Assembly: GCA_907165135.1 (NCBI GenBank)
Contig: OU015568.1
Coordinates: 6,146,501-6,210,500, forward strand
Direction of reading: 5' to 3'
DNA: 64,000 nucleotides
Source of the DNA: Oikopleura dioica
Taxonomy: Eukaryota > Chordata > Appendicularia > Copelata > Oikopleuridae
The notes beneath the pieces were generated by a model, which did not search any database, had not been told where the DNA came from, and worked only from the letters and a program-made list of their open reading frames with translations. This document shows, one piece after another, positions 45,458 through 57,277 of this stretch; positions within the stretch are counted from its first letter, which is position 1, and each line of letters opens with the position of its first letter. The position numbers and the translations under genes are program-made.

Positions 45458-48400
45458 TTAGTTGTTTTCGTCAAGTGCAGCGGGAGACGGACTTGTCTCG
45501 ATGAGGGCGCTCACGCCGTGGAAGATACTTGATAAGTGAGGATTCTTCTTCATCTGGTGGAAGACGGCCTAAAGATAATGAGCTCTTTTACGATTCACAA
45601 AGACCTCTTACCAAGTAAAATTTCAACAGTTGAAGTCCACTCCTTGAATTTGATCCCCGTCCCTTGTTCCAAACTCTGACAGTCCTTTGCTTTCACAGAA
45701 AGGCTGTAGTGACTCAGCCAGAACTCCAGAAGTTCCTGAAAATATGACGTTAAAACTGAAGAAAATTGATGAAATTTATACCTGATAGTTTTCTAAAAGA
45801 GGCGTTCCATTGGAATTCTTTCTCTTTGACAGATCTGATAGGTAGGAACCGAGTCCGTTTGGAATTTGTCTGGCGGTGATCATGAAAACAAGGGAAGTAT
45901 TCAAACAGGAAACATTTTCCTGAAAAGAGAGGGTTAAAAATACGCTCTCTATCTTGATTTCGATGTTGGCTGAAATTACCTGGTTGAGTGTTTCTGGAGT
46001 AATAAGCTCAATGAGCGAAGCAACAAGCCTAGCGCGGACTTGCTTTGAAGACATGTAGTGAAGTAATTTTGACTTGTTGAAATCGTAGCCACTGCGAAGA
46101 AATTTGTGATAAGTGAGCGTCGCACAGCGGATGAACATGTTACTGTCAACGAGACTTGTTTCTGCTAGGTTCATGAAGCGCTTGAAGCGAGCGTTTGAAC
46201 CAATCGCTTTTTCGAACATCTCAAAGGCCTGTTCGTTGAATTTCATTAGCTCAGCGAGCAGGTCAAAGTGGCCTTGTGACACCTAAAGAGTGAGCATTGA
46301 TTTCCTACTCTTTAGCTTACTTCTGAAGTTGTTTTGATTTCCAGTAGTAAGTGGAGCAAATGATCGAGAATTCCACGGTTCAGATAGAACGTCTAAAATG
46401 AACTAGAGCCTTCAAAAGCGTTAGAAAATTTACCTGGTCAACAAGGCATGTAGGCCCCCTTAAAAAGCTCTCGACAGCTCTGGCGATCCAAAAACGAAGG
46501 GTTGAAGTTTCTTTCGCCTCTTTCATTGCAACGAGTATGTTTGATAGGAGCCCGCGCTCACCCTCCCCGCAGTAGAGCTTTTTCTCGAGCACATGCAGAA
46601 CTGAGGGGTTCGGTTCTGTGCCCAAAGCGGTGCAAGAATTAATGATTTCAAGCAACTCCGGTTTCGATAGAAGCAGGTATTTGTTATCGTGGTGGTCGCA
46701 TACGGAGTGGACCAGTCGCAAGAATTGCACTAGGAAATGCGTGAAAGATGTTGATCAATTTCGAGGGTACCTTTTAAGGCAGTATCTGCGCTGCAATCAT
46801 CTGTAGGCGGGATAGCCAGCGGCGGCTCGTCAGTGTTATCAGACACCCAGATGAACGTATTGAATAACTAGAAAGAAAGTTACTTCAAAAGAAGTTACTC
46901 TTCGTTGATTTCACCTGATTCAGTCCGATAATCAAGCTTTTCTTCCAAACTTGCGCCTGGACAATTTCCTTGTGATTTCCACACAGCAACAAGGTGAGGA
47001 TGAAGAGAGCTTCGATTTTGTACATTTTTTCATTGTGCACTTTTAGCTTGTGAAGAGCAGAAGTGGAGGGATCTCTGGGCTCCGCCTGGGGCGCTCGGAA
47101 CTCAATAACTTCTTGCAAACTCGCTCTGAGCAGATGGATGGAAGTTTGAGTGACATAAGTTGTCGCCACCCATGACTGTAAGAAAAATAGTTTGCGTCTT
47201 GTTCCCTTGAAAAAAGGGGCCAAACCTGCAAGTTCTCTAATTTGTTCCAAACGTTTTCGGCCTCGTCCAACGGCCTTTTCGACAAATTAATGAGTCGGTC
47301 AACAAACTCCGAATCAGCCAGCGAGATCAGAATTTTTTGATTCGCATCGCTGATCGCATGGTTCGTCGAGTTGAGCAGCCATTCGTCGTGGGCTTTTGAA
47401 TTAAATTTAAAAAAGGACCTGATTCAAATAGGCTGTACCTTTGAGCGTGTCATTTTCAGGCTTGGCATTATCATTGTCGGACATAACAACGGCAATAACG
47501 CGGCATAGAAAAGGAAATTGAGCGGCTGTACATGACTAAAGGAACCATTTTCAAAACAGATTGGTTTTTATGAATAGCTGACCTGAACGACATCTTTCAG
47601 AATTTGAATTTTCTTGAGCTCAAGCATTGATTTTGTTTTTTGGGCGAGAACATCTTCTAACACTGTTGTACACTCGATAAAAACGTCATGATGACTTGCA
47701 ACGGGAATTAAAACGAACAAGAAATGAATAAACTGCTCATCGTTGACGACGATATTTGAAGAAACTTCCACCCAGTTAAATACATAATGAAGCACTAGAA
47801 TCTCACTTAAAATCGAAGCGTATTAAAAGTTGCTTACGTTCAAAAGCTTTTTTGACAAATTTGAAGTATGGGTCCCACATCGGCGCTGGTCCCTTTCTCA
47901 ACTTGCTCATCAATTGCATGTATTGAGTTTTGCAATCGTCATTCTCCAGGTGTTGCATACATTTGTTGATCGTCTAAAAAACCTTACTGATTCTGTATTA
48001 ACGACTTAGCCTACCAGCAGCTCCTGTAAGGTGAACGTTCTATTGGGCCTCCTGATCAGCTGGACCAGCGACCTGACGAGATCGTACCAGTAAAAGAAGT
48101 CGGCGCAAGAAACTGGCTTGGGATCCTCTGGCGCGCCTTTTTGCAACTGATGGACTTGCTCTTGCAAATCCGCCAAATCCCTCAAAAGACCTCTCTGTCC
48201 ATCTCGATCGGTAAAGTGAATTTCCGACATATCCAAGTTCGATTTAGCCACGGCATCCAGCCGCCTCAAAATTTCAAGGATAGTTTTCAGCGTTTCATGC
48301 CGCTGCTTCGACGTCTCGCTTGAGTCGATGTGGAGACGGTCGTTGAAATGAGTCCATCGCTTTGATCGTCCAACTTGTGCCTGGCAGCGGAAGAGCTCGA

Positions 48401-48569
48401 TTACACTTGAAAATATTTAATTGAAATCAAGGAAGAGTGCTTTTTCTTACTTTGGAGGTTCTTGATAGTCCGCAGGTTTTTCTTTCTCCGGCGTTCGTTT
48501 TACTTCTGGTTGTCTCCGCTCAGGCCTTCGTGGCCGAGAGAAGCCCAACTCATCTCTCGTCCTAGGCAT
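45458..48569 (-). CDS. TRPC4AP: TRPC4AP (TRUSS) DCAF-type substrate receptor
   Basis: In mammals TRPC4AP is a substrate receptor of CUL4-DDB1 ubiquitin ligases and a binding partner of TRPC4 and TNF receptor 1. Start at ATG 48569 (MPRTRDELGFSRPRRPERR), a basic disordered N-terminus. Diagnostic segments: QFLRLVHSVCDHHDNKYLLL, TLRFWIARAVESFLRGPTCL, DLLAELMKFNEQAFEMFEKA, ETSLVDSNMFIRCATLTYHK and QENVSCLNTSLVFMITARQI. These align block by block with human TRPC4AP. About 850 residues in more than ten exons with introns of 40-50 nt. The tail (IFHGVSALIETSPSPAALDE) is lineage-specific. The start is weakly supported: there is no strong acceptor near the ATG, apart from a CCTTCAG about 45 nt upstream. 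Confidence 0.9.
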
Positions 48570-48823
48570 TTAAAAGGAAAAGATGGCCGCCGCCAGATTT
48601 GAAGATCTGAAGGTTTTTCGTAAAAAGATTTGTTTCTTTGAACATTTCGGAAGGAGAATAAAGCAGAACAGAAAAATGGAATAAATTCCGAGAACATCGC
48701 AGTGAACATCGAGAAAGCGAAGAAGCAGTGAGAAGAAAAGCGAGAAAGTTAAGTTGAATAATACTATCTAAAGATCTGGGTCGCCAACTGAAAATTGAAT
48801 ATTCATACAGAACTTGAATAAAC

Positions 48824-51800
48824 TTAAAATTGAAAAACTGGTAAGCTTTGAATCGGTCTCTTATTCGTTCGGGTTTCGCCCAGAACGATGCGTGTACATG
48901 AACTTTAATCGATCGCGAAGTTTTTCGGGGAAGTGGCGAATGAATTCGCGCACTTTTTCCTTCAATGTATTTGAATGGCCGAATTCACCAATGTATTTGT
49001 ATTTTATGTGGTAGAGCAGATCCGCAATGGCGTCCACATGAGTTAGCTCGACCTTTGAATTTCATTTATAAAATACTGAAGACGTCTTTTTGCTCACCTG
49101 TTGCCCGATTTGATGGATCAGCTGGTAAAGTTCAACAACGACTTCTGACAAAATGCGCGTTCTCTCTTTTTCCAGGCGCGATAAGAACGGGCTGATCAAG
49201 TGTAGAATGAAAAGAAGCTGCGTCTCAGTTCTTAGAATTGGCCGAACCTCGTTCTTGAAATTCCAACAGTAAAATCAAAGCAGCTGATAAAAAAACTACC
49301 TCTAAGAATTTGTGCAACGGCGTCAACTGTATAATCGCCATGTGGGACCAGCAGGCGTGCACACACGTGATCATTCTCGCTTTTTTGCGAGTTTGACGAT
49401 TCTTTGTTCTCTCAAAGGAAAAAAACCTGTTCTAGCTCGTCGTAAAACTCGCTGCCCCGCTGCCTAAATAATTGTCCGACTCGCGCTGCTCCTCCGGGGA
49501 GAAGGAGAAAAATTGAGAGGGGTAAACGCCGTCAGGAAGTTGGTGCGGAATTTGAAGAATTTCGGGCGAGTTGAGAGCTGTTATTATTGCTTGATTCACG
49601 ACTTTGGAGTATTCGTAGGGCAAATGCGCGATGATCATTCCAAACGCATTGAACCACTTTAATTATTTATTGAAGTCGATTCTTTTCTATAGATAAACTT
49701 ACCTTTGGAATATCTTCAACGGGAATAGGTGAGTCTGGCTTGACAATAAGATCAATCAAGCTCTGCGTGACCTTTTGAATCGAGCAGGGCAGCGTCATCA
49801 CTTCTATACAACTGGCGAATACCGTCAAATTCACAGAGTTAGTAAACTCCATGTATCGCCAGTCAAGATTCAGCGAGTCGAACTCCCTGTCAGGGCCGAT
49901 TGCATCAACTCGCATGACCAGACGACCAAGAAGATGCATCCAATAATCTTCGTCGGGAACCCAGTTAGCTTCTGGACGGAAGTTTTCCTCCGGAATGGCC
50001 AAGTATTTCTCACTCAGAGCCCAGTACGCCGGGCGGACTGAGTCGAATTCTCGTATGATTTTCACTGCGAGGAGGCGCTTTTTCGCTGCTGGCAGTTGCG
50101 TGAAGCAGTACAGTGTCTGGTAGACAAAGGTGAGTGGCTGGTGATGGAATCTGTAAAGAGACACGAATCGGTCGAGAATAGTCTCTAAGCATTCAGGATT
50201 GGTTTCGATCTCTGCTAGCTCCATTTCAAGATATCGATGGATGAAGAGGTCGATGACGGGGAGCATTCGGAAGCAAACATTTCCGAAATAGACTGGCAGA
50301 GGTTTTACGATTGGTTCTTGAGGCTGTTGAACTTTTGACGCGAGGATTTCGAAGTTGAACGATTCGGGAAACTGGTGGTGGTAGTTCAAGTGATATCTAG
50401 GCAAATAAATGCTGAAGAGAAAGCTACAAAATGGACAAACCTAAATTGATCTTCGTGATTGAAATGGTCGGTTGGAAAGGTGTTTTGCAAAAACTGCACT
50501 CGCTGGAGAAAAGGATTCTCTCCCCCGTCTGCCTTGTCATTGAGCATTAGCAGTTGCGCAACAATGAGAGTGTCTGGCGAGTCGCACGGTCGAAGAACCA
50601 GCACATGGATGAACTGATCGAACGGAATCACGTGCTGGTCCCAAATAAGATGCAGAAGATACTGAATGTATTTGTGCACTTCGTCCTGGTTTCTGCTGAT
50701 TTCTTCAACGATGAAATCGGTAAATGTTCTCAGTTGATTCCTAAATGTCTTGGGCTCCATCGCCTGTAGAATTCTGTAGAAAATTGCAGGAAGTTTCGTG
50801 GTCGATGCTTGAGTCCACATTGGCTCCAGCAGCTTCCAAATAATGCAAAGAAAGACGGGCGTTGCGTTGGGATCGACGAATCGTTGGATCATTTCTGATT
50901 CGTTTTGATTATTCGCCATCATATTTTGAAAGTGCATTCTTTCGTTTTGCACGACTTGAGCTAGGTTTGGGATCGCGTTGCTTTGCTGGTGCTGCTCTAG
51001 GTACATTCTCATTGTATCCGGCAGTCTCCTAAGAGTCTGATACGGGAGCGTCAGGGGTGTTCGTCGAAGAATGTCTTCCAGGAATTTGTCGTACGAAAGC
51101 TGCGTCGATTGCCCAGCTTGATCAGCCATTGCCACTTTCGACCCATTCGCGACGGCCATTATCAAGCACTTGTTGAGTTCTTCACAGTCGGAGACAATTT
51201 GCTCAGGCTGATTACACAATTGAATGGCCCACAGTTCTCTCCCATGCGGGTTCGTGGTGAAAATGCGCTGGATCAAGTGAAAGCACAAGTCGCGAATGGA
51301 GCTGACCATTTGGAAGTTGTTCATTGTGTTGAGACAGTTGAGCAAAATCGAGTGGGCTTGATGGACGCTACCGATGTCTACGTGATGTAATCTGTAGCGT
51401 AAAATTTCGACGGTAATGTGCAGCTGCGGCAGGTGCCCGCTTTGAATGCACTCGTTCAAGGACGGTAGTGGGTTCATAGTTGGTTTGGACTTGATTCTTT
51501 CAGCAGTTAGTGGCCGGAAAATCAGCCCTTCTGTCTCCGTGTAAACTAGAAAGCGCGTGTAGGTGTTCACAAGGGCCGGAGAAGGGTGGATTTCCTGCGA
51601 GCGCGACTCTTGAAACAGCTGAGAGAGGATTTTGCGCGAGAACTCAAGTTTTCCATGCATGGTGATTCGATCGAGCATGTCGACTGACATCGGCTTTATC
51701 GCTCCGTGCGCTTGAACAGGCGCAGCTGGGGTCGATCCGGGCATTTCTACGACTCCCTCACCCGTAAGACATGCCATGACGCGGTCAAAGGGGGAGGAGA

Positions 51801-53780
51801 GGACGGAGAAGACATTGATCAGAAGCAAAAGACGGTAATCGCTGGAGAAGTTCAACCCGGCCACATGTGATTCGATTTCTTTCAGTTTCTCTTTCTGAGC
51901 CATTAAGCAGCGGGGGATTTGGACGGCTCCTAACTCGCCTTTGTCCACTGCTGCGCGCTGGAAATGAAGGAAGATGCACAAGGCCGAGTATCGCTGAATG
52001 AAGTCAGGAGAGTTTGGCTCTGGACTGTCGAGGGACGAGAAGAGCACATCGCTGTATAACTCGTTGAATAACTCGATGAATTGGTTGTTTGCCTCGCTAA
52101 AAATTCTCTTCTGGTTTGGTTTATTTCGCCTTTTTACCTTATCATAGCTGCCATAACAGCGGACATGTACTGTAGCAAAAGCCACATGATTGAGTCCCTG
52201 TTTCGAACAATCTGTTCCTGCGTCACTTTTCCTGGTTTTCCCTTCTTCTTAATTTCGGCAGTCAATGCCCTTAGAATCTCTCCAAGATTGATGTGCTTGT
52301 GCACGAGCATTTGAATGATCGGAACTTGGAGGTGCTGCCAAATGACTCTTCTTCCCTCCTCGTTTTCGGAATTGGAAGTGATGATGTCCATCAAGTATTT
52401 GACGATAAAAGAGGCGAGATTATTCTTCACCGGCGTCGTTGTCGGACCAGTGCTCATCGACATGATTGTCAAGAGCATTTCGTACGAGTAACGATGCGAG
52501 AGAACGTAGTAAAGGAGGCGATATTGCTGCTCATACTGCGAAGGATGGAAGGGGATCTTGACGTTGTCGGTCGATTCCCAAGTGAATTTCTCCGGGTGGA
52601 CGTACCAGAAGTTCCAGAACTTTCCCGAATTCTTGCATGTAAACTGTCATTTGGTATTCTCTGTATCTTTCTTGATCTTTCAACTAATTTCGCTAAATTT
52701 TAAAGGAGGGACCGTTTCCTTGAGCTTGGAATGATTGTATCGCACCATTGGAAGAAGACTGTTTTTAGCTTGGATGGTGATCATCGCCGCTAGCGGACGA
52801 AACGACGCTTCTAGCTTGGAGATATTTTGACTCAAGGTCCAACAAGGAGGAGGAGCATCTTTTTGTGTATGAAGGCGACGTATATCATTGAGGGACATGT
52901 ACGCAGGCAGGAGATTAGCGTCTCGGTCTAGGAGGCGATTCATCACTCGGGCGTGTGCCTGAAACAAGAATTGACGTCAGTGTAAAAGTGAACAGGAAGT
53001 GATTTTCAAGCGCGTAGAAACTTATTTCTCTGAGCTTTCAAGCAGCTAAGTTAGCTCTTATTTCTATAATTACCTGTATTGCTTTTCTGTTGACTGTATG
53101 GTTGGCTGGAATTCGCGGAAGCTTGTTAACGATGATAATTAATATCCTCTGTATAGCCTTGTAATTGACGACTTCGACAATTTCTCCGATCAAATTAAAA
53201 ACTGCAGTCCAGTGATAAGGTCTTTTTATCGAAAGTTCGTCGCTTTCAAAAAGCTGCTCCGAGAGTTCCTTCAATCCCAAATCCGAGTACTGGTTCTGGC
53301 TCGATCGGAAAGAGCCGTTTTTCACCATCATCGTCAAAATGTAGAAAATGAGTGTGACATAGCGAGGGGAGGAAAGACTGTAGATGTAGTCGCACAGCCA
53401 CTTGATGACTTCAGCGCGTTCTGGAGAGAGCTTGTTTGGATCGGCAGGGTCGAACTCGGGAAGGCTTTCGTAGAGCTCGTGGAACTTGCGCACACACATT
53501 TGAGCCTGCGTTTCTCTGAAATTTTAAGATTCTAGCGCCCTTCATTTTCGTTTTTTTCTAACCTGGATTGGGTGGCAGCGGCGACATAGGGTCCGAAAAC
53601 TTGAATAACAGTTTCGGACCTCAGCACCGATCCAAAGATATTTTTCAGACGCAACGAAATGTTGTTCTCTCCATTGACATCTGGCGACATTTCCGTTTCC
53701 ATCATGTTATTCTGAACATCCTCCGCCGCTTGCTGCTCGACAGCTGATTGTCCTGTGTGTTGCTGACTGTTGTCGAACAT
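48824..53780 (-). CDS. MED23: Mediator subunit 23
   Basis: Tail subunit of Mediator that links activators such as ELK1/MAPK signalling to RNA polymerase II. Start at ATG 53780 (MFDNSQQHTGQSAVEQQ), with a Gln/Glu-rich N-terminus before the helical repeats. Strongly conserved segments: LPVYFGNVCFRMLPVIDLFI, CLETILDRFVSLYRFHHQPL, WVPDEDYWMHLLGRLV, LDWRYMEFTNSVNL and, near the end, VDAIADLLYHIKYKYIGEFG, as in human MED23. The protein ends PIQSLPVFQF. About 1,400 residues, close to the family length of 1,368. About 13 introns, nearly all 40-60 nt. It is the first of four minus-strand genes; the gap to TRPC4AP is 254 nt. The window has no other Mediator gene. Confidence 0.94.
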
Positions 53781-54405
53781 TCTTTCTTTTCAGCTTCAAT
53801 CCTCTCTCAAAAGTCTCATCTAAATGTAAAAAAAACCGTTATTTTTTCAGATCATCTGAGATTTTCAGAAATGAGAAAATCGATTTTCTGAACTGAGAAG
53901 AAGGTAAATTCGGATCGAAAATAGAAGTTGATAAAAGAATTTCAAAGGGTAAGTCAGTAGCCAATAATTTCATGGAAAAATCGGGCGCGGACTTTGAATT
54001 TCTCCCGTGAGCGCGAAAACTATCAGAAGATAAGAGTACTTTAAGGCTTCTATCAAGCAGATAATAGGTAATTCTTAAAAAATTTTTTGGCTTCAAAAAC
54101 ATATTTTTATCGAAAAATTATTAAAATAGAAATTTTTCAAAGCAAAATTTTCCAAAGAAAAATTTTCAATAGATCACTTCTCTTTTGAATAAAACTAACA
54201 GCTTGTTAGTAGGAGTACTGTATCCTCGCCAAAAACGCTGGCTGGTGAGTCCATCCCCGTAAAATGCACTTTAGGGTAGCGCGCTACTATTGGGCCGTCG
54301 TACGCGCCAATCCAAATTATCGGAAAAAGTGAAAAAGCTTTATTTACCACTTTGCGCCACTCTCTTTCATTTTTCATCCCTTCCAAAAATAGAGAATCAG
54401 AAGAA
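53781..54405. other. Divergent promoter region of MED23 and METTL16
   Basis: About 625 bp separate two housekeeping genes transcribed in opposite directions, so both promoters must lie here. AT-rich, with runs of AAAATTTTTC around 54060-54165. No gene or RNA recognised. Confidence 0.5.
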
Positions 54406-56234
54406 ATGCATCCGAAGAATCCCTACAAAGACGGAGTGCCTCAAGAATTTTTGGGTTCTTGGTTTTCAAAAAGAGAAAATAATTAGTTTTTCTTGTGTCA
54501 ATGACAGTATTGAAGACCAAAGCAAGTAGGTGGATCTTTACAAAAACGAACAAGAAGCAAGAGAGTTTTTGCATTTGAATGAAAGTGGGAAGATTCTAGT
54601 GCTGGAAAGTCGCCAAGCAGATTGGTTCATTACGAAAAGGCTTCTCAAAAGGTAGAAATTGAGCTGTTTTCTTGACTGTAAGAATGTGTTCTCTTGTGAA
54701 ACTTGCGCTCGGCAACCTGTGTAGAAAACCTGAGTCAGGGCTCGAGGGAATTTTCGAACCTTGACTCAGGTTTTCTACACAGGTCGTCAAGCCCAGCTTT
54801 CAAACTTTGGAGCTAAGGGTCTAAAACTCTCCCTATATAAAGTACTTGGCCATGTATTATAGACATTTGCTGTCTAATTAAATTCTTTGATAGGCATTCA
54901 TCGAAAGAGTTCAACAGTCACCCTGTCAATTTTCATCCGATTTTTTGATTTTTATCTTCGAAAGAAGCTTTTTTTCTGCTTTTAGCTTATTACTTTTTAA
55001 GGGATTTCAATATCGACATATTGGAGGATGCGCGTCACGGATCTATTGTCCCCGTTCTGCCACTTAGGATCGGTCAAAGTCGATTTTCTAATTTTAAGTT
55101 CGTTTCTAAATTAGAATTTCTAAGTTGCTGTAATTGATTAAATAGTAACAAGAGAAGATCTTTGGACGATTGATCGATTTTGATCCCTTTCGGCGAGGCT
55201 GAATTTTTTATTCAACGCTTTGGACTTTGTAACTAAAGTGTTGGCTCTTGATCCTCCTGGCCCGCAGTCCATTGTCGCGCTGGATGTTGGCTGCGGCCCT
55301 TATGGAATTATAGGACAACTAGCCGCCAAGTTATTCAATTGGCAAGTGCGATACACAGGCACGGGCGGCTTTTCATTTCAAAAGAAAGGTTCAAAGAGAG
55401 AGAGGGACACCTTCTTATGCCCCTTCCGCTTTTTTTATACTTGAGAAGTTCGAAATCAAGCCCGAAAAACAGAACCAGTAGAAGAATCAAGGCGACTTGC
55501 GGCGAAAAATATCACCGCAAATAGCGAAAATGATGTTTTGGTGGCGAAAGAGATTGAAGATGTCGAAGAGGTGAAAACAAGGAAGAGGTCAGGCGAAAAT
55601 GAGAGTCGGAAAAATGTTGTTCTTTGTAATCCACCCTGGTTTATTGGAAGGAAAGGGGTCAAGAATCAAGATAAAAATGGCAAAGGAGAAGATTTATTTC
55701 TTTTTTCAAGCAATTTGAATTTTAATTGATCCCGGAAAACAGCGACGATAAAAATCACGAGAAGGAAATTACCGGTGGCGAGGTCCAATTCGTCGAGCAT
55801 CTAATAAAACAGCATCAAGGAAAAGGGGTCACACTTGTTCTCGCCATTGCAAATAAAAGATAAGGATCGATCTTCAAATCTTCAGATCAAGTGAAATTTC
55901 GAATTTTGACGCCACCACGCGGCGTCACAGTCATAAAAAATAAGCTTTGGAAAGTGAGCCCAAGTTAGCGTCAGTCGACGCCTTTTGCTTCCTCATCGGT
56001 CGTAAGAAGTCCAGCCTGCTAATCATCAAAAAGGTTCATAAAATGGGCGCGCACGCTGAACTCACCAAAATGCGGCAAGGAACCAAGACGAGATATTTCA
56101 TTGGCGTCTCCTTCAAAGAATTCGAAAAGAAAGAGACATTCAAACCGAAGAAAGAAAAGTGCTTCTCAGCGTCTATTCAGAACAAGGAAAAAGGAGAGAT
56201 AAATTTCAGTTCCTCGGGCCTCTTGGGTCGATAA
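54406..56234 (+). CDS. METTL16: METTL16-like RNA N6-adenosine methyltransferase (U6 snRNA)
   Basis: METTL16 methylates U6 snRNA and MAT2A mRNA with SAM. Start at ATG 54406 (MHPKNPYKDGVPQEF), matching the family N-terminus (MHxRNxYKD). Segments in order: NESGKILVLESRQADWF, DFNIDILEDARHGSIVPVLP (family: IDIPLERLIPTVPLRL), LNFLFNALDFVTKVLAL, SIVALDVGCGPYG (SAM loop), RRLAAKNITANSEND, the catalytic NVVLCNPPWF (NPPF in humans), EITGGEVQFVEHLIK and FCFLIGRKKSSLLIIKKVHK. The frame needs a GA-AG intron (55068-55197) and a GC-AG intron (55359-55472) besides canonical ones. NPPW replaces NPPF. The model stops at 56234, without the C-terminal VCR domains of vertebrates; more exons before 56720 are possible. 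The sequence is divergent but conserved where it matters. Confidence 0.82.
54716..54783. repeat. Hairpin with perfect 22-bp arms in a METTL16 intron
   Basis: CCTGTGTAGAAAACCTGAGT (then CA) at 54716-54737 pairs perfectly with 54762-54783, with a 24-nt loop. It lies in the intron between the SRQADWF exon and the NIDILED exon. A related sequence, CCTGTGTTAAACAG..AGTCAGGGTCTGAGGGA, sits at 56235-56282 right after the last visible exon, so it may be a small dispersed repeat. Confidence 0.8.
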
Positions 56235-57277
56235 CCTGTGTTAAACAGTGTGTTTACACCCTTAGTCAGGGTCTGAGGGATCTTTATTCGCGGGTTGTGA
56301 ATCACCACTTCCTTTCGCTGTAAAAAGTGTAGTTTCAGAGCTCGTTCGGTCTTAATGAAGATAAACGAGCCTTTGATCCCGTAAGGAAAGAGAGTAAAAC
56401 CTCCTTCAGAAGCGCAGCTTCAGCGAAATTAAATCCGAGCTATTAGAGATAATGAAGAGACGGGAGTTGAATCCGATTATCGCTGCGAATACTGGAGAGC
56501 TCTTACGATGCTCTGTGTGCGTTGTGAATCGACAGGAAGGGTCAAACAACTTAATTTTTTTCAACAGAACAAATTTGCTTTATTTTCCCTTGTTTGACCC
56601 TGTGGGAAGTGGGCCAATCGCAAAGAGAAACGTAAAGGTTTATCACCCCCTTTTCCTTTATCTACAAAAGCGGAGGGGACGCTGCTGCTCAAAAAGAAAG
56701 CAAATGACGATTGTAAATTAAGTGTGATTTTTGGGAAGAAAACTGATTATAATGAAGGCTCCGTTGCGATCTTTTATTGTAAAATTAGTCATCACCAATT
56801 TTAGCGAATTCTTGATTTTACGATAGAAAATAGATATCGGTTTCTATGGGTATTTTCAGCCAATCAAAAGCCGCCAAATCCAACAAAAATCTGCTCACGC
56901 CAGTTTTTAACCAGTGGATAGAGCAGCCACTTTAGAATGTGTTTAGATTAAATTATTATTAATTCAAGAATTCTAATATGCTTTGACATTGAATTTTGAA
57001 AGGACTGGTGATCTAAGATCGACGTAGTGATGTTTTTTCTGTCCTCGCTGGATAAATAATAGACAAGAGATGCGGAGCCCGATCAAGTATTGATGGTATT
57101 CAACTGCTTGGTGGACGAGTTTAAGAATTTACCGGTCACTTCCTCTTGAATATTGACCACTGGCCAGTCACTAAACACGGGCGACGGCGATTAAGACTGA
57201 CCTTTTCCCTTCTAGACTGGAAGAGAGAGAATCATCGTATCTCGGAGAAATGGGACAAGAAGAAAGAAAGAGAGAAA
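56235..57277. other. Region between METTL16 and MGAT2
   Basis: Begins with a repeat related to the METTL16 intronic hairpin. An open plus-strand frame at 56452-56721 (ATG AAG AGA CGG) has no recognised domain and could be a missing METTL16 3' exon or chance. A CCAATCAAAAG box lies near 56867. The 57.0-57.27 kb part is the probable MGAT2 promoter. Confidence 0.35.

Noticed and set aside
54406-56234. METTL16 as a pseudogene because of in-frame stops
   Set aside because: All stops fall in introns once GA-AG and GC-AG ends are allowed, and the SAM loop, NPPW and flanking motifs are intact.
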